Below, piece after piece: positions 11,150 through 22,689 of a DNA stretch of 64,000 bases. Both the position numbers and the translations under genes were made by a program. The notes beneath the pieces are model-generated. The model was given only the letters and a program-made list of their open reading frames with translations, did no database searches and was not told the origin of the DNA. This DNA is from Trichobilharzia regenti (Eukaryota > Platyhelminthes > Trematoda > Strigeidida > Schistosomatidae). How positions within the stretch are numbered: the stretch's first letter is position 1; each line of letters begins with the position of its first letter. The stretch is taken from contig OX235267.1 in the NCBI GenBank assembly GCA_944472135.2, positions 40,331,312-40,395,311 of the forward strand. Reading direction: 5' to 3'.

Positions 11150-11960
11150 GATAGTGAACAAAGAATACTCTTTTCGATAACCCCTTCTTCATCAGGCTCT
11201 ACGGTTATATACACCTTGTGGTGAATGAATGAATTAGTGTTATGAACAACATTAATGTTGTTTAAATAACATCGAATCAATAATATCGATAGATTACAGC
11301 TCAGTAGCATCAACATAAAATAAACTGAATGTCAGACAGACAAATTAGGAGAGATAATATTACAAATTCATGAATTTATAGCCTCTACTGAAGACCGTCC
11401 AAAGCAGTAGTAGGGGCTGGCTGGACTTGCTTCTTTTGAATACAGAGCACTGGTTGTTTCACCCGAATTGCAATATCGTCTGTTGTTTGGAGAATGCGGT
11501 GTTTCTATGTTTTTGGCAATTTATTAGGCACCCGGTAGATGATAGAGAAGGATCCTTCCACCCTGGCTGGCTTTGTGGCCGGTTCGCACCAGATGGTCTA
11601 ATATCGAACTGGTAATGGTTTTCACTACACCTTTACTTAGCCATAATGGGAGATGCTCCCAGGTAAGCACGAAAAACCAAGTTCCTAGAGCAACGGCCAA
11701 TATAACTCGCTCCATCACAAGCGCAGTTGAATTGGTAGATACAATTAGAAGTGGCCAGCTAGTCTAAGTACTTCATCTTTCAGTCGAGGTAGCAGCATTG
11801 GTCGTGTAGAGAATGAGACGTGTAGTTCGCCAGCATCAAAAGTTCTTTGAACTGATTTTCTTAATTTCTTCGTAATTATCTCACTTTGCATATAGCCCTT
11901 GAATTGTAGTCGTATATAAAGTGGCTTCATGTTTACAGATAGTCAGTGGTCCTTTTCCGC
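11150..11960. repeat. Repeat unit R, copy 1
   Basis: It aligns along its length with 13265-13990, sharing ACTTGCTTCTTTTG-type, GTAGATGATAGAGAAGG-type and CTAGAGCAACGGCC-type blocks in the same order. The minus strand at 11524-11718 has a 64-codon open frame that is not kept open in copy 2, so I do not call a gene. The left end (11157-11212) resembles the outer end of the foldback-like element. Confidence 0.75.
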
Positions 11961-12559
11961 TTTCTTTGTCATGTGTTTCTTGACAAATAAATAAGCGAAA
12001 CATCTGTCAGGTGCTTAGTTCACTTCTATCTGACTGGATATGATTGGTACACAACTACTCACCTAAATCAATGAGTAGTATAAAGCTTCTGGTAATCATG
12101 GTTGCTTTCTCGATTACTACTTATGGCATCAAGCAGACCACAAATTGTGTTAGGTATAATCTCTGTTTCCATCAGGAAACTGTAGCGAAATAGTTACCGT
12201 GAACTATGTAAACTGTTAATTAATTTATAAATTACAAATTTGGCTTTTAGGAGGAGAGAGTTATTTCCGTAGTCCGATCTCGAAGTCATCAGTTATTAAA
12301 CTGAATTGATTTACCTAGCAAAAATGTGTTGTTTTAAACAACCTAAATTAAGGATATTTAGTTAAACATTGAGAGAATGTATTAAACCAAATCATGTATT
12401 TACTAAATAGAATCTTTAGGTATAGTTCCGTTTTTTGAGCTCAATCTAACCAAATAACTCATCTCAAATATGTGAAATGATCACCGGCTATGTAAATCAC
12501 CCTGATATGGCTACTGGTGGATGATGATAGTGATTTGCAGTTCTCCTACTCTGCATCTT

Positions 12560-13210
12560 ATTATCATTGTTCCCTTGAGTTCCTAGTGGAACATAAGGCT
12601 TCAACTGCACGTCTTCACATGCTTCTGCCTTTTGCTGTGCTTTTCACATGCATCCATGTCAGTTCATACTGTTCCAACTCCTCTTCACACGATCTCCTCC
12701 ATGTCACCCTTGCACTGACGTCCCACTCGCCGCTTCCCTTCGGCCTGGTTCCACTCGAGCAATGGCCTGATGCGCGCGCGATGTCACCCACAGGCCTCCT
12801 CAGCCACGAGTGTCCAATCCATCTCCACTTTCTCCTGCATATTTGTTGGTTGGCGATTGATTGGTTCTTGTTTTGTTTGTTCCCAGCCATAGTTTCCTGT
12901 TGGTGATTCTTTCCGGCCTGGCCATCTGATCTTCAGTATAGAGCCAGCGAAGACAGTTGTTGGTTGATAAAGTTCTGCAATAGCCTGTTGGAAATATTTT
13001 TTGTGACCAGTCTGCTACGTTTCTGATCCGTATAGAACAGCTGACTGACTTTACGTTTGTATTGAAAATCCGAACGGATTTTGTTGTTGATGCAGGCTGA
13101 GTGACGAAGATTTCCAGATTAGTTTCAGGTTGATGAATGTGTTTCTCGCCTTCCCGATTCTCGCTCGATTTGACATCCTTGTCCGTTCCTCCAATATTTG
13201 AGACAATACT
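12560..13210 (-). mobile_element. RTE lineage F1-like remnant (3' end)
   Basis: The minus strand reads Q-I-C-R-R-K-W-R-W-I-G-H-S, R-R-P, A-R-V-T-W-R-R-S-C-E-E-E-L, close to F1. Its 3' terminus lies near 12567 (TTCCCTTGAGTTCCTAGTGG). It is 5'-truncated near 13205, just inside the block encoding the Y-L-G-S-I-V-S region. Confidence 0.9.
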
Positions 13211-13264
13211 CAGCGTCTTAACAATATTTCAGTTCATTGACAATGCCTATTAAAAATTTAAAAG

Positions 13265-13990
13265 ACTGATTAATGAATATAGAATATTCAGATTTTCCTT
13301 CATCTTTCTTTCTCCAGGTTCTATATTTAAATAACTACAATAAGTAAAGAAATATTGTTATTAATAGTAACATGAATCTTGTTTTAAATTACATTGAATC
13401 AATAGTTAGTGTCGATAGATGATTACATTTCAAAAGCATCCGTAAGAGAGATACAATATGTACTGATATAACATTAAGCTGATTGAACATCAGATAAATT
13501 AAGAGAAGTGACAAAGAATCTATGGATTCATAGGTTCGCCGGTGGGGCCAGGATAGCAGTACTGGCTGACAGGACCTGCTTCTTTTGCACTCAGAGCTTT
13601 GGTTGATTTAGGCGAATACTAGTGGCTTCTGCCATCAGAAGATTTCAGTACCTGGATATCTTTCATAATCTATTTGATACCCTATAGATGATAAAGAAGG
13701 GCTTTTCAGCATGACTACCTTTGAGACCTGTTTGGACAAGATGAACCATTACAGAACTGCTCACACTTTTAACAACACCTTTATTTAACTACACTAGTAG
13801 ATGTACCCGAGAACAAAAAATTAACTTTCTAGAGCAATAGCTTATATAACTGGCTCCACAGAAACAGTTGAATTAATAGATTCAATTAAAAGTGGCTGGC
13901 TAGCCAAGGCATTTCATCTTTCCACTTGTTATATCCCCCTTTGAATTGTAGTTCTATATACTGAGGCTTCTTATTAAAAGATACAAAGGA
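13265..13990. repeat. Repeat unit R, copy 2
   Basis: A diverged direct copy of 11150-11960 in the same orientation, 1.3 kb downstream. It is riddled with indels and has no open frame. The RTE remnant at 12560-13210 lies between the two copies. Confidence 0.72.
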
Positions 13991-14336
13991 ATTCTTTTCA
14001 GGGTAGATGTTTTTGCGATTAACATGTCATTTGCAACCTTAAATTCGTTTTTATTTGCATCTTTTGAACAAATATAGCTGTGACCTTATACCTGATGGTC
14101 TCTACCACATTTCTCTTAAACCAGTGAAGAATAAACCTGTGCGAATGTGTGTTTACTGACAAGTTCAATTAGTTTTCTTATACAAAGTCCTTTCTTCGCT
14201 GTGATAACAATTATCCCATTCATTACAGAGAGGGAAACAGCCTTTTAAACAATACCTCAGGTTGATCATTTAGTTAGCAAACTCCTAATTTACAGTGGCA
14301 ATTCCAGGATGGAATTAACTCTCAGACTGGTATTTA

Positions 14337-14366
14337 ATATACATATATATATATATATATATATAT
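14337..14366. repeat. (TA)n microsatellite
   Basis: About 30 bp of TA dinucleotide. The surrounding 13991-14750 holds no recognisable gene. Confidence 0.9.
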
Positions 14367-14756
14367 GCACTAGAGTTTAGTTGAGTTAAGTCCGGGAATT
14401 TCCACCCCTCCCCCCTTTCGACTTAAACTTCAAAGATTATTTTAATTTATGCAACCACTTGACTGTAGAAATTTAGTTTTCAGTCAACCGAAAAATTCTT
14501 ATATTAACGGTCTAGTGATCTTGTTTAGAGAGAAAAGAAAAACGGCAGTGTAACTATTTTTATTTTTTACTTAATTTTTCCGGGGGTGGGGTGGGGCAGG
14601 GGATTAAAAAAAGTAAACCAAACATCCTAACATTGAGGAATCAACGTGGAGTCGTTGTTTGATTTTGTTGTGCGGTTCTTTTTGTTTTTGACTTTCAAGT
14701 GCGACTAATTAATGCTGTAAATAGTATGTACAAAGAAACTGTGTAACGAAAAAATT

Positions 14757-14945
14757 GTGCGTCGATGGCACAGTGGTTAGGACTCTCGCCGACCATGCAC
14801 ATGGTCCGGGGTTCGAGCCCACGCCGGCGCACACCTGATATCTATGGTTGGCCTGCAAAATCTGGGCTACCGATATCCATGCTGAAAATTCCATACATGT
14901 ACCAAAAATACAGTGTGGAATCAAGCTGTAAATCAAAAATCAAAT
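14757..14945 (+). mobile_element. CR1-tailed tRNA-headed SINE, copy b
   Basis: The head is GGCACAGTGGTTAGGACTCT with B-box-like GGGGTTCGAGCCC at about 14810-14822. The middle is shared with copies a and c, and the tail is CTGAAAATTCCATACATGTA and CAGTGTGGAATCAAGCTGTA followed by A-rich sequence. It is the clearest plus-strand copy of the family. Confidence 0.92.
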
Positions 14946-15509
14946 GAAAAAAAATAAAATATCTGAAAAGTATAAGATCACTTATATACATATTTCATCA
15001 TTCTGCAGGATGGTTGGATACAGTTTAGTCTACGCCGATGCCAAAGACTAGCTGCTTGACACCGATCTCTTCATGGCATTCCCGCAAGAGTTGCATCACT
15101 GTCCTGAATACCTCTGACTTTAACACTGGGTGAGACGAGTTCTAATCCCAAAGGGAACCTTATATACACCCTATGAATGAGTGCCGATAAGGCTTTCTGC
15201 TGACTGGCTGTAATCATCTCACAGGAAATCAGAGTGCACTACGACAACAAATCATCTAGCTTGTAGACCTGATTGATAGAATTCAGTCTGCACTACCACC
15301 ACCACCACCAACAACAACAACAAAAACAATAAGGACCAATCACATTACCCTGCACAATGGTCAATCAGCGTATGAGTGACCTTATTAGATATTTAACATT
15401 AAGCACTGCTTGGTATAAATGCGACTTCATTATAAGCTCAGAAACCTACTGCATCTCAAGTTAGATTAAGTTATTATTTAAAATCAGTTAGAAAACAGCT
15501 AAAATATAT
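14946..15509. other. Intronic DNA, no gene seen
   Basis: It contains a CAC/CAA-rich patch near 15294-15330 and otherwise ordinary AT-rich sequence. Confidence 0.4.
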
Positions 15510-16660
15510 ATGTAAAACTTGGGCACTGTGGTAGTAAGTAATTCCATATTAAATTGTTTATTAGATGTATCACAGTGAAACACTATTATTATTATTATTC
15601 ACTGGATGATGTTTAGAACAAAATTTATTGTTCATAATCATATCAGTTGTAATCACACGACTCCGACACTTGAGGTTTATAGTTTTCTTTGTCCTCTCCT
15701 ATTTGTCGTCGTTAGGGTAGTAGAATATTCCAGATATCTGGTTGGACAGGTGTTGAATCATTCGTATTACATGTGTTTGCAGTTGATTCGATAAACAGAT
15801 AAAAGAAGCCTTGAAACTTAATAATTATCCCGATAATTTAGTCAGGAAATATGTAAGGAAATGTAAAAATAAAATGTATAGTGATACTAGCGATAGTGAT
15901 GATAATAATAATATTAATGACGACATGCATGTCAAACATGCGAAAGATAATGACAGCACCAACAATAAGGAATCTAAATCGTCAGTAATAATTCCATACA
16001 AGGAAGAAACCTCGGAAACCTTACGGAGAATTCTTACCAAGGCAGGCAAGAATATAAGTGGCATTCAAACCCACAAACTCAATTAGAAACAGACTTAGTC
16101 GGTTAAAAGATCCTGCTAGTGGAGCCTTTAAAACAAAAAAATTTAGTTTATCTAATAATCTGCAAAGATTATCAGGTCAAATACATGGGTCGTAGTAGTA
16201 GAACAAGGGCAGTCAGTTAGACTAGCTGAACATAAAAACCTAGCAAAATCTAGATTGGTTGATCTGAATAAGATAAGAAATCTAGAGAATAGTTCAGCTA
16301 TACCACTCACTACATGCAATTACACACAACCATACAATAGAATGATGGGATAGGATGACAGTTTTAAAATCTAATGTCACACAGTGGAGGGAGAGATTGA
16401 TAACTGAAGCTTTGTTTATTGAATCAACTACAAATACATGTAATACGAATGATTCAACACCTGTCCAACCAGATATCTGGAATAGTCTACTACCCCCAAG
16501 GACGACAAATAAGAGAGGACAAAGAAAACTATAAAACTTAAGTTTCAAAGTTGTGTGATTATAACTGATATGATTATGAACAATAAATTTTGTTCTAAAC
16601 GTCATCCAGTAAATAATACTGTTTCACTGACTGTATGATACATCTAATAAACAAGCTAAT
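15510..16660 (+). mobile_element. Penelope-like element fragment with inverted terminal duplication
   Basis: An open stretch (15811-16086) reads N-L-V-R-K-Y-V-R-K, an Asp/Asn-rich linker, then I-I-P-Y-K-E-E-T-S-E-T-L-R-R-I-L-T-K-A-G. This is followed in shifted frames by R-L-S-R-L-K-D-P and L-A-E-H-K-N-L-A-K, the spacing of the Penelope RT-to-GIY-YIG region. The left 15515-15800 is the reverse complement of the right end 16400-16655. It is shorter than a full element and frameshifted. Confidence 0.82.
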
Positions 16661-17230
16661 GTGGAAAACAGCTGAAAGCTGAGGAAAACCGTACAACCTT
16701 GAAATCCTTGGAAGTATCCCTTGACTACCTTTTAAGCAATTAAGTCCCCAACTACCAACAAATGTGGAGGATTTATTACCGTTCATCATCCTTCAGTCTT
16801 CTCTGAATTTATGATTAAGCTCTAGTGTGAAAGAGAAACTATGCTTTCTTAAAAATACACTGCTCTTCTCCTTTCAGTAGTTCCTTGGCGCATTGTGGCT
16901 GACAGTACAATCTATCCTGAAGTCAGTTAGACTCTTTCAGTCACTAAGCATCTAAATACTTATTGTGTACGTTATTTGTGGTGTATATCTTAAACCATGA
17001 GAACATTTTACTCTGTGTATCGATTCTTGCTCAATTCATTACAAATTTTTGCTTTGTGGATTATGTACACCATATTGATCACAGAATGCCATGTTGCTGT
17101 AAATTCCTGAGTGTTCTCATGTTATTTACGCGATGGACGTTAACAGTAAAGTCCAGAAGACGCGTGCACTGTAGTGACTGACTCAGCATAATATCTAACT
17201 GAGAAGTTTTGCAATGTTATTATTTTCTCA
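16661..17230. other. Intronic DNA, no gene seen
   Basis: No repeat family or exon was recognised. Short open frames here have no family resemblance. Confidence 0.4.
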
Positions 17231-17234
17231 CCCT

Positions 17235-17390
17235 TTTACTTTTCGAGGGGAATTCAAATACACCCTTTCCTCTTCACTGATCTTATTCCTGAATAAATCA
17301 GGCTAAGAAGAGTGTCGTCCGGGAGTCGAATCTCGGACCCAGTAAGTATTTGGTGAACATTCTGTCACTAAATCACCGTGAAATTATTTC
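17235..17390 (-). mobile_element. Possible RTE-derived SINE, degraded
   Basis: On the minus strand GGTCCGAGATTCGACTCCCG resembles the tRNA-like B-box region of the RTE-tailed SINE, and the adjacent section resembles its body. The similarity is weak. Confidence 0.45.
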
Positions 17391-17821
17391 CTTTCTAAAC
17401 TGAACTACTAATCATCGCTCACTGAGCCAGAAATTATGCACGGAGATTTCAAAATAATGTGAAAACAACCAACCACCTCAGGAGTTGAGACAACAGCAAC
17501 AACAGCAGAAATCGAAGTACGGCCTACAGTCAACCTTAACAATTAAGTTATTATGATCTGTTAGACAAAGCAAAACAATAAGCGAAATTTATAGTACACA
17601 AAACATGAACACTTCTATTTTGAGGCTTCTCTACAACTGTTCACAGCCTAATATACACATCGTATTAACAAAATAAGAATATATATTTAGAAGAAATTTT
17701 TTATTAGCTGAAGTTCGACATGTAGTTCATAGTTTAGGGCGACAACAACAAGTGAACAAAGACGGCATGATCAGTTACAACTGACACAAAAAGAGAATGG
17801 TTTTTTATAATAAGTTTTGAA

Positions 17822-18218
17822 GAGTTTTTAGTTTAGTTACAGGATTTCATCACGAGGTGACACTGGTTAGAGAACCATTGGAAAACCAACAGGGAGTACT
17901 GGACAGCGGTTTCGTCCTAGTTTGGGACTTTTCAGCAGTATATACACGCCGAAGACCTTCTAGTTACAAGGCAAGCTAGCTTGCAGACCATTAAGCCACT
18001 GGGACCCGACCCAATGGCCAACCCATGAATTCCAACTTCTGCCAATTCAGGATATGGCGTAACCGGTAGCCAATATCTTCGGCGAGTATTTGTCCTCACA
18101 CCCGACTGGTGGTCACGAATTCCTATCAGAACATCAGGTAACTAACTACCTACCTGAATAGGGCCACTCTCCATTGAGCATCTCACTTATATTCAAGTAT
18201 TGGTTAGCAAGGATTTTT
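17822..18218 (-). mobile_element. Hammerhead SINE, near full length
   Basis: Read on the minus strand it has four parts: a 5' region with GACAAATACTCGCCGAAGAT; a tRNA-like head GGGTCCCAGTGGCTTAATGG; a hammerhead region at about 17893-17943; and the tail ending TGATGAAATCCTGTAAC. The core reads CTGAAAA instead of CTGANGA, with intact stem II GTCC/GGAC and GAAAC, so it probably does not cleave. Length is about 390 bp. Confidence 0.88.
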
Positions 18219-18224
18219 AGTTTA

Positions 18225-18400
18225 GTTTAGTTCAAACGCCGGTTGGTGAGTACCGCTGAAGAGTTCCAAACTAGACTGATGAAACAGCTGTCTACTTCAC
18301 ACAGCTGGTTTTCCAATGGTTCTCTAAATGATGTCAGCTGGTGATGAAATCCCCCAATCAATCAAACAAAACCGCTACAAATCAATACTTGAAAACAAAA
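18225..18400 (+). mobile_element. Hammerhead SINE, 3' half, inverted relative to neighbour
   Basis: It carries CGCTGAAGAGTTCC, then GATGAAACAGCTGTC and the family tail through TGATGAAATCCCCCAATC. With the minus copy beginning 7 bp upstream it forms an inverted pair. Confidence 0.82.
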
Positions 18401-18487
18401 ATATTTGCATAAAACTATATACTACTGATTGGTTGAAATGAGTAGTTGTCTACCACTCATAATATGAGTAAGACAAAGCTACCTACC

Positions 18488-18935
18488 GTCGCTGATGATA
18501 GTCCGAACTATGGTGGACTGGGTTATGCTACAGATACTGTGCGGAACTTGAGGAAAACAATACGTTGGACAGATAAGAAAATTTGGAATTCACGGATGGT
18601 TTATGTCTAACGTCACACAAAATCGAAGACATAAAAGTCACAACCAAAAAATTGGTAGTTGAAACTGCGAAGACAGAACTTCAGGTGAATAATAGAGAAG
18701 ACTGAGTTGATGAAGATAACCAACCAACCAACCAACCAACCACAACAAGCACCTGTCACTGTCAACGCAGGAAAATTGAAAGAGGTCACTTCCTTTACTT
18801 GTCTAAACACTATTGCTTTAATTACAGGTGGTGAAAATATCAAAACTAGAATCAAAACGACAAAGAAGGTCTTCATCACTCTGAAATCGGTTTGGAAATC
18901 TTTCGCACTCAGCACAAACAGTAATTTTCAAATAT
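18488..18935 (+). mobile_element. RTE remnant, left part (split)
   Basis: It resembles F1 from the block around the RT region (AACTATGGTGGACTGGGTTA, similar to F1 GTGGTGGACTGGATTATGC) through the T-S-F-T and L-K-S-V-W-K-S segments. It is interrupted at about 18936 by hammerhead SINE sequence and resumes near 19455. Confidence 0.8.
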
Positions 18936-19450
18936 TGGTTTGTAGGGAATTGATTTAGATTGGTTACATGATTTCCTCGTGAGCTGATATCGGTTAAAGA
19001 ATCATTGGAAAACCTTGGAGTACTGGACAGCTGCTTCGTCAGCCCAGTTTGTAACTCTTAATGAATACACACCCACCCTAACCGGGTTCGAACCCAGGAT
19101 CTTTTGGTTACAAGGCTAGCGAGCTTGTAGACCACTGAGCCACTGAGACCTGATCCAATGCCCCATGAATTCTAACTTCTACTAATTCATCCCGCTAAAC
19201 AATGTCTTCGGTGAGTATTTTTCCTCACACTGCTGCATCCTATTGGTCACATTGCTCCATTAGGACCCTATGTAACTACTTACCTGAAAACACCCAGTCT
19301 CTAATGAGCACCTCATTGATATTCAAATATTGTTTTGTAGGGATTTGATTTTCTGGTTATAAGATTTCATCGAGATGAAATGAATTGACAGAAGTTGGAA
19401 TTCATGGGCCGTTGGACTGGGTCCCAGTGGCTTAATGGTCTACGAATTGA
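18936..19450 (-). mobile_element. Hammerhead SINEs inserted in an RTE remnant
   Basis: 18938-19345 is a near-complete minus-strand copy: tail, degraded core at about 19022-19075, B-box-like GGGTTCGAACCCAGG complement region and 5' region. At 19335-19380 the family tail starts again in the same orientation, a head-to-tail joint. 19385-19450 is a plus-strand head fragment (GAAGTTGGAATTCATGGGCC). Confidence 0.8.
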
Positions 19451-19454
19451 GGTT

Positions 19455-19885
19455 AAGTTATGAAGTTCTTCTATATGGGTCAAAAAATTAGCTAGCTCGT
19501 CGGGGAAAGTATTTCGCATAGGTTTCTGCAGATTTTTATAGACAGCTGCCTTCGCTCCCTATTGAAATACGCATGGCCAGAAAGAACTAGCAACAAGAAA
19601 CTCTAGGAACAAACCAACCAGAAACCTTTTGCTCAAGAAGTATCCTGAAGAAAATGGATATTTCCCAGATGCAGGTTGAGGAAACTGCTGAGTGGCATTG
19701 CACACAATGCATTCCCTCTATTCGAACTTGAACTAGAAGTAAGTAAGTGGGGGGTCGGTTCAAGGGTGACATGGAGGAGATCATGTGGGCAGAAGATGAG
19801 AGGCGTTTGGTGATCGTGGTACCAGCTAAACAGGACTCTTCTGCTGAAGCCTTATGTTCCACTCGAAATCCAATGGAGAATTTCT
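19455..19885 (+). mobile_element. RTE remnant, right part (split)
   Basis: It contains the decayed equivalents of V-L-L-Y-G-S, N-x-L-R-S-x-L-K-x-x-W-P-E-R and the 3' terminal GAAGCCTTATGTTCCACTCG at about 19840-19860. It completes the fragment that stops at 18935. Confidence 0.82.
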
Positions 19886-19889
19886 GTGT

Positions 19890-20695
19890 TTGTCAATAAC
19901 AAAGAAAGCACTACGATGAATATTCTAATATAATCGATTCATGACACAAAGTAGGAGACAGTCAACTAGGGATATAAATTGTTAACAACCTGTGAGAATT
20001 TCAAGTAGCGCCTTCATTTTTCTTGATCAATAAAAGCACAAACGTCATTATGATTGAATTATACATAGATGCTTTCCACGATACATAATAAATGAACCTG
20101 GAACAAGATTCACTTTTGACAGGGAAGATTCTATTACTGAAAGAGTTCTATTTTCAGAAAAATGCTATTGAAACAAAAAAAAGAACTAATAATAATAGTA
20201 ATAATAAGAAGGTTATTAAAAAAATTTCTGTGTTCATTCGCATATATTTTATATTGCCTTGAGCTTCATCAACATCATTTCAAAAATTGTTTTGTAAACA
20301 AGTGCTGATTATGAATTCCCTCTTCATTTTTGGAAAAATACGACAAGTCACTCACTCACCACTACTATTACTACTACTTACATTTATAAGTAATATCTAT
20401 TGTGCCTAACATTTATACAAGCAGTAATAAGATTAGAGTAAAGAATGTTGTTTTCATCTTTCACATTTAATTTTCCCTTATCCCTCCTCTTTCGCCCCTC
20501 CCCCCGGCAACCTACGGGCTTAAGTTCTCCTCATCGCTTTTTTGTTGTTCTCATTGTTATGATCTCTATTATATATTTTCTATGTGAGTGTGTGTGTGCA
20601 CGAGCGCACGCGCCTTATTTATTTTGCTTTCTATATTGACTTACTTACCTGCTTACCTGCTCACCTGCTTGCTTGCTTGCTTGCTTACTTACTTT
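19890..20695. other. Intron upstream of exon B
   Basis: This is AT-rich intron with (TAA)n near 20188-20210, TG repeats near 20584-20600 and a (CTTG)n run at 20667-20690 that forms part of the polypyrimidine tract before exon B. Confidence 0.6.
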
Positions 20696-20699
20696 ACAG

Positions 20700-20755
20700 A
20701 AGCTAATCCCGAAAAATTCAATAGTCGTTTGAAGAATAAACTCTTCTATGCTGGA
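20700..20755 (+). CDS. Diacylglycerol kinase, internal exon B (56 nt)
   Basis: This short exon follows a T/C-rich tract and acceptor ACAG at 20696-20699. It completes Glu from the preceding exon and reads A-N-P-E-K-F-N-S-R-L-K-N-K-L-F-Y-A-G, nearly identical to the DGK zeta/iota motif EANPEKFNSRFRNKMFYAG. The donor GTAAGT begins at 20756 and the exon ends in phase 0. An 11-kb intron precedes it and a 15.8-kb intron follows. It sits inside a longer open frame (20588-21076) that is mostly low-complexity intron sequence and is not itself a gene. The exon is shorter than most gene finders expect and is easily missed. Confidence 0.93.
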
Positions 20756-20789
20756 GTAAGTCTTACAACAGAGTGCTTTATATACAGTT

Positions 20790-21075
20790 ATATATACGTA
20801 TATATATACATATATATTTATCTACCTAAAAAGATGGTTTATTTTACGAGTATATCATCCTTCTTTTATTTAGCTTTAAAGATTTATTTTAATCAAATAA
20901 ACAATTTGGGGAAACTTCTCATCAGTAATATAAGAACATATTGTACAAATAGTATTCATGAGTTATTTCAATTTTCTGCTAAAATTTCAAATTATGTCCA
21001 ATGGATTTTTAATTTGGAAAGTTATTGGTTTCACTCTATGATATATATATATGTATATATATATCACGAAAGATA
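20790..21075. repeat. AT-rich intron with TA-type microsatellites
   Basis: Imperfect TA/TATA tracts lie near 20788-20820 and 21040-21065. An open frame crosses them because of AT richness; there is no family resemblance. Confidence 0.6.
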
Positions 21076-21246
21076 ATCTAATCTCCTTCTATCGAGTGCT
21101 GTTTGTTTTGCCTCTCATTTTTCGTTATCTCAGTGAAGGAAATCACCACCGTTTGTTTACTGAGAATAACTGAAGAAAGCTTATTTTTTGAGTGTATGTG
21201 TGTGCGCTTACAACTTTTATTACTTAATATCATTATTATTTTTGTT

Positions 21247-22060
21247 ATTGTTCCCTTGGGTTCCGTGTGGAATATATTATTTTGAATAGTATATCTCTAA
21301 CTTCAGCCGGTTCGCTTCATTACTTCTTTAGCTGGTTCTATGAGTAACCACAGGCTGTCATCTCTACGATGTCAACCTCAGACCGTCGCTCAACTCTCTA
21401 TTTTCTATTTAAGCTTCATTCGATGGCCTGATTTGAATATGATGTTATTCAGCGGTCTCCTCAGTGTGTGTATGTGCGTGCGTGTGTGTTTGTTCGATTT
21501 ATCTTCATTTTCTTTAGTATGTCTGTTGAAAGGGATAAATAGGTTCATGGTTGGTTCACAGCCAAAAGTCCTTGTTGCTTATCTCTTTCGATTGGTCATC
21601 TAATCTTCAGTGTGTTGAACGAAAAGAGATGTTGAAAATTGAAATCTTGTGTCCCTATGCTGATAGAAACAGATGTTCACATTGATTTGAGATAAATGAA
21701 GCCCTGTCTTACTTTTCTTGTCTATGGTTGGCTGGTTTTAAAACCCTCATCCATGTTGCCTGTAAATGGAATGAGATGCTGTCTAGATAAGGGAAAGAAG
21801 TGGCTTCATTTAAATTTATTCTTTTGAAAGGGATTGATGATTCTTGTCGTTGTGGCTGTTGTTGGCTAGGCATCTTTATCATCTCTACCTTCTTTATGTT
21901 CATTCAAACTCTCCTGTCATCACTATTTCTCCTACTAAATTATTGGTTTCCATTTGCATCTCTTCAATTTTGTGTGACATTAATCATAAATCATCATGCG
22001 TGAAGTTCAAACCTTCCAGGGTCTTCTTATCAATCGAAAGTTTTTCACATGATTTACTCC
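21247..22060 (-). mobile_element. RTE remnant (3' third), strongly decayed
   Basis: The minus strand shows the order of the RTE C-terminus: 3' end at TTCCCTTGGGTTCCGTGTGG, then the region equivalent to R-P-x-x-D-I, then N-L-x-E-A-T-S-F-P-Y-L-D-S-I and the H-K-L-E-D region near 21960-21985. Many indels are present. Confidence 0.82.
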
Positions 22061-22259
22061 ACCACAATCACGAATACTGAGGAACGTTTATTGCTGCTAA
22101 ATAAATTTACATGAAACCATAGTGTACTGCCTCAGTGTTTTGTCCTAATTTATGAATGACTTCAGCAGTAAGTGCCCATGAAACTATTAAGGATAGAAAT
22201 CAAGACCCTCAGGTTCCTAGGTGATGCCGTTGACCATTCACTCACGACCATCCGATAGA

Positions 22260-22440
22260 ATTATATTATATCACGAAGTAACTGAGGTTAGAATTCATTG
22301 ACCAGTGAATTAATGATCAAGAAGCTCACCTAATAACCTGAAAGTTTTAGGTTCAATCCCTGGTGAGATTATGGGTGACAACTGGTGAAGAGCTCAAAAC
22401 CGGGATGTAATAGCTGTCTATAAAAATAACGAAGTATACA
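22260..22440 (+). mobile_element. Hammerhead SINE, degraded
   Basis: It shows TTAGAATTCATTGACCAGTG, a B-box-like GGTTCAATCCCTGG and a ruined core (CTGGTGAAGAGCTCAAAACC). A possible minus-strand fragment lies just before it (22130-22255). Confidence 0.6.
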
Positions 22441-22689
22441 GTTTTATAAACATTTCACGTCATCCAACATGTGGGACATCTGAATACTTACTAATCTATA
22501 TTGTAGTTTACTTAGCTGCACCAAAATACCACCGTATGAAAACCAAGTAATTCTATGCAATTTTTAAGCAAAAGAACTTACGCCGAATTTTCTCATTTGA
22601 TGAAAAGCTTCAATTTAAACACTAAATGGATAACAATTTTATATGCAGAAAATGTTTAACATTAAATACCATTGGAAATGATAGAAAAG

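Noticed and set aside
11524..11718. 64-codon minus-strand open frame in repeat R
   Set aside because: The homologous stretch in the second copy (13265-13990) is full of stops, so there is no sign of protein constraint.
14757..14830. Possible tRNA genes at SINE heads
   Set aside because: A- and B-box-like motifs are present, but there is no complete cloverleaf with an acceptor stem, and the sequence continues into a shared repeat body.
20588..21076. 162-codon open frame on the + strand
   Set aside because: It is low-complexity intron (TG, CTTG and TA repeats) reading through exon B; only 20700-20755 has family support.
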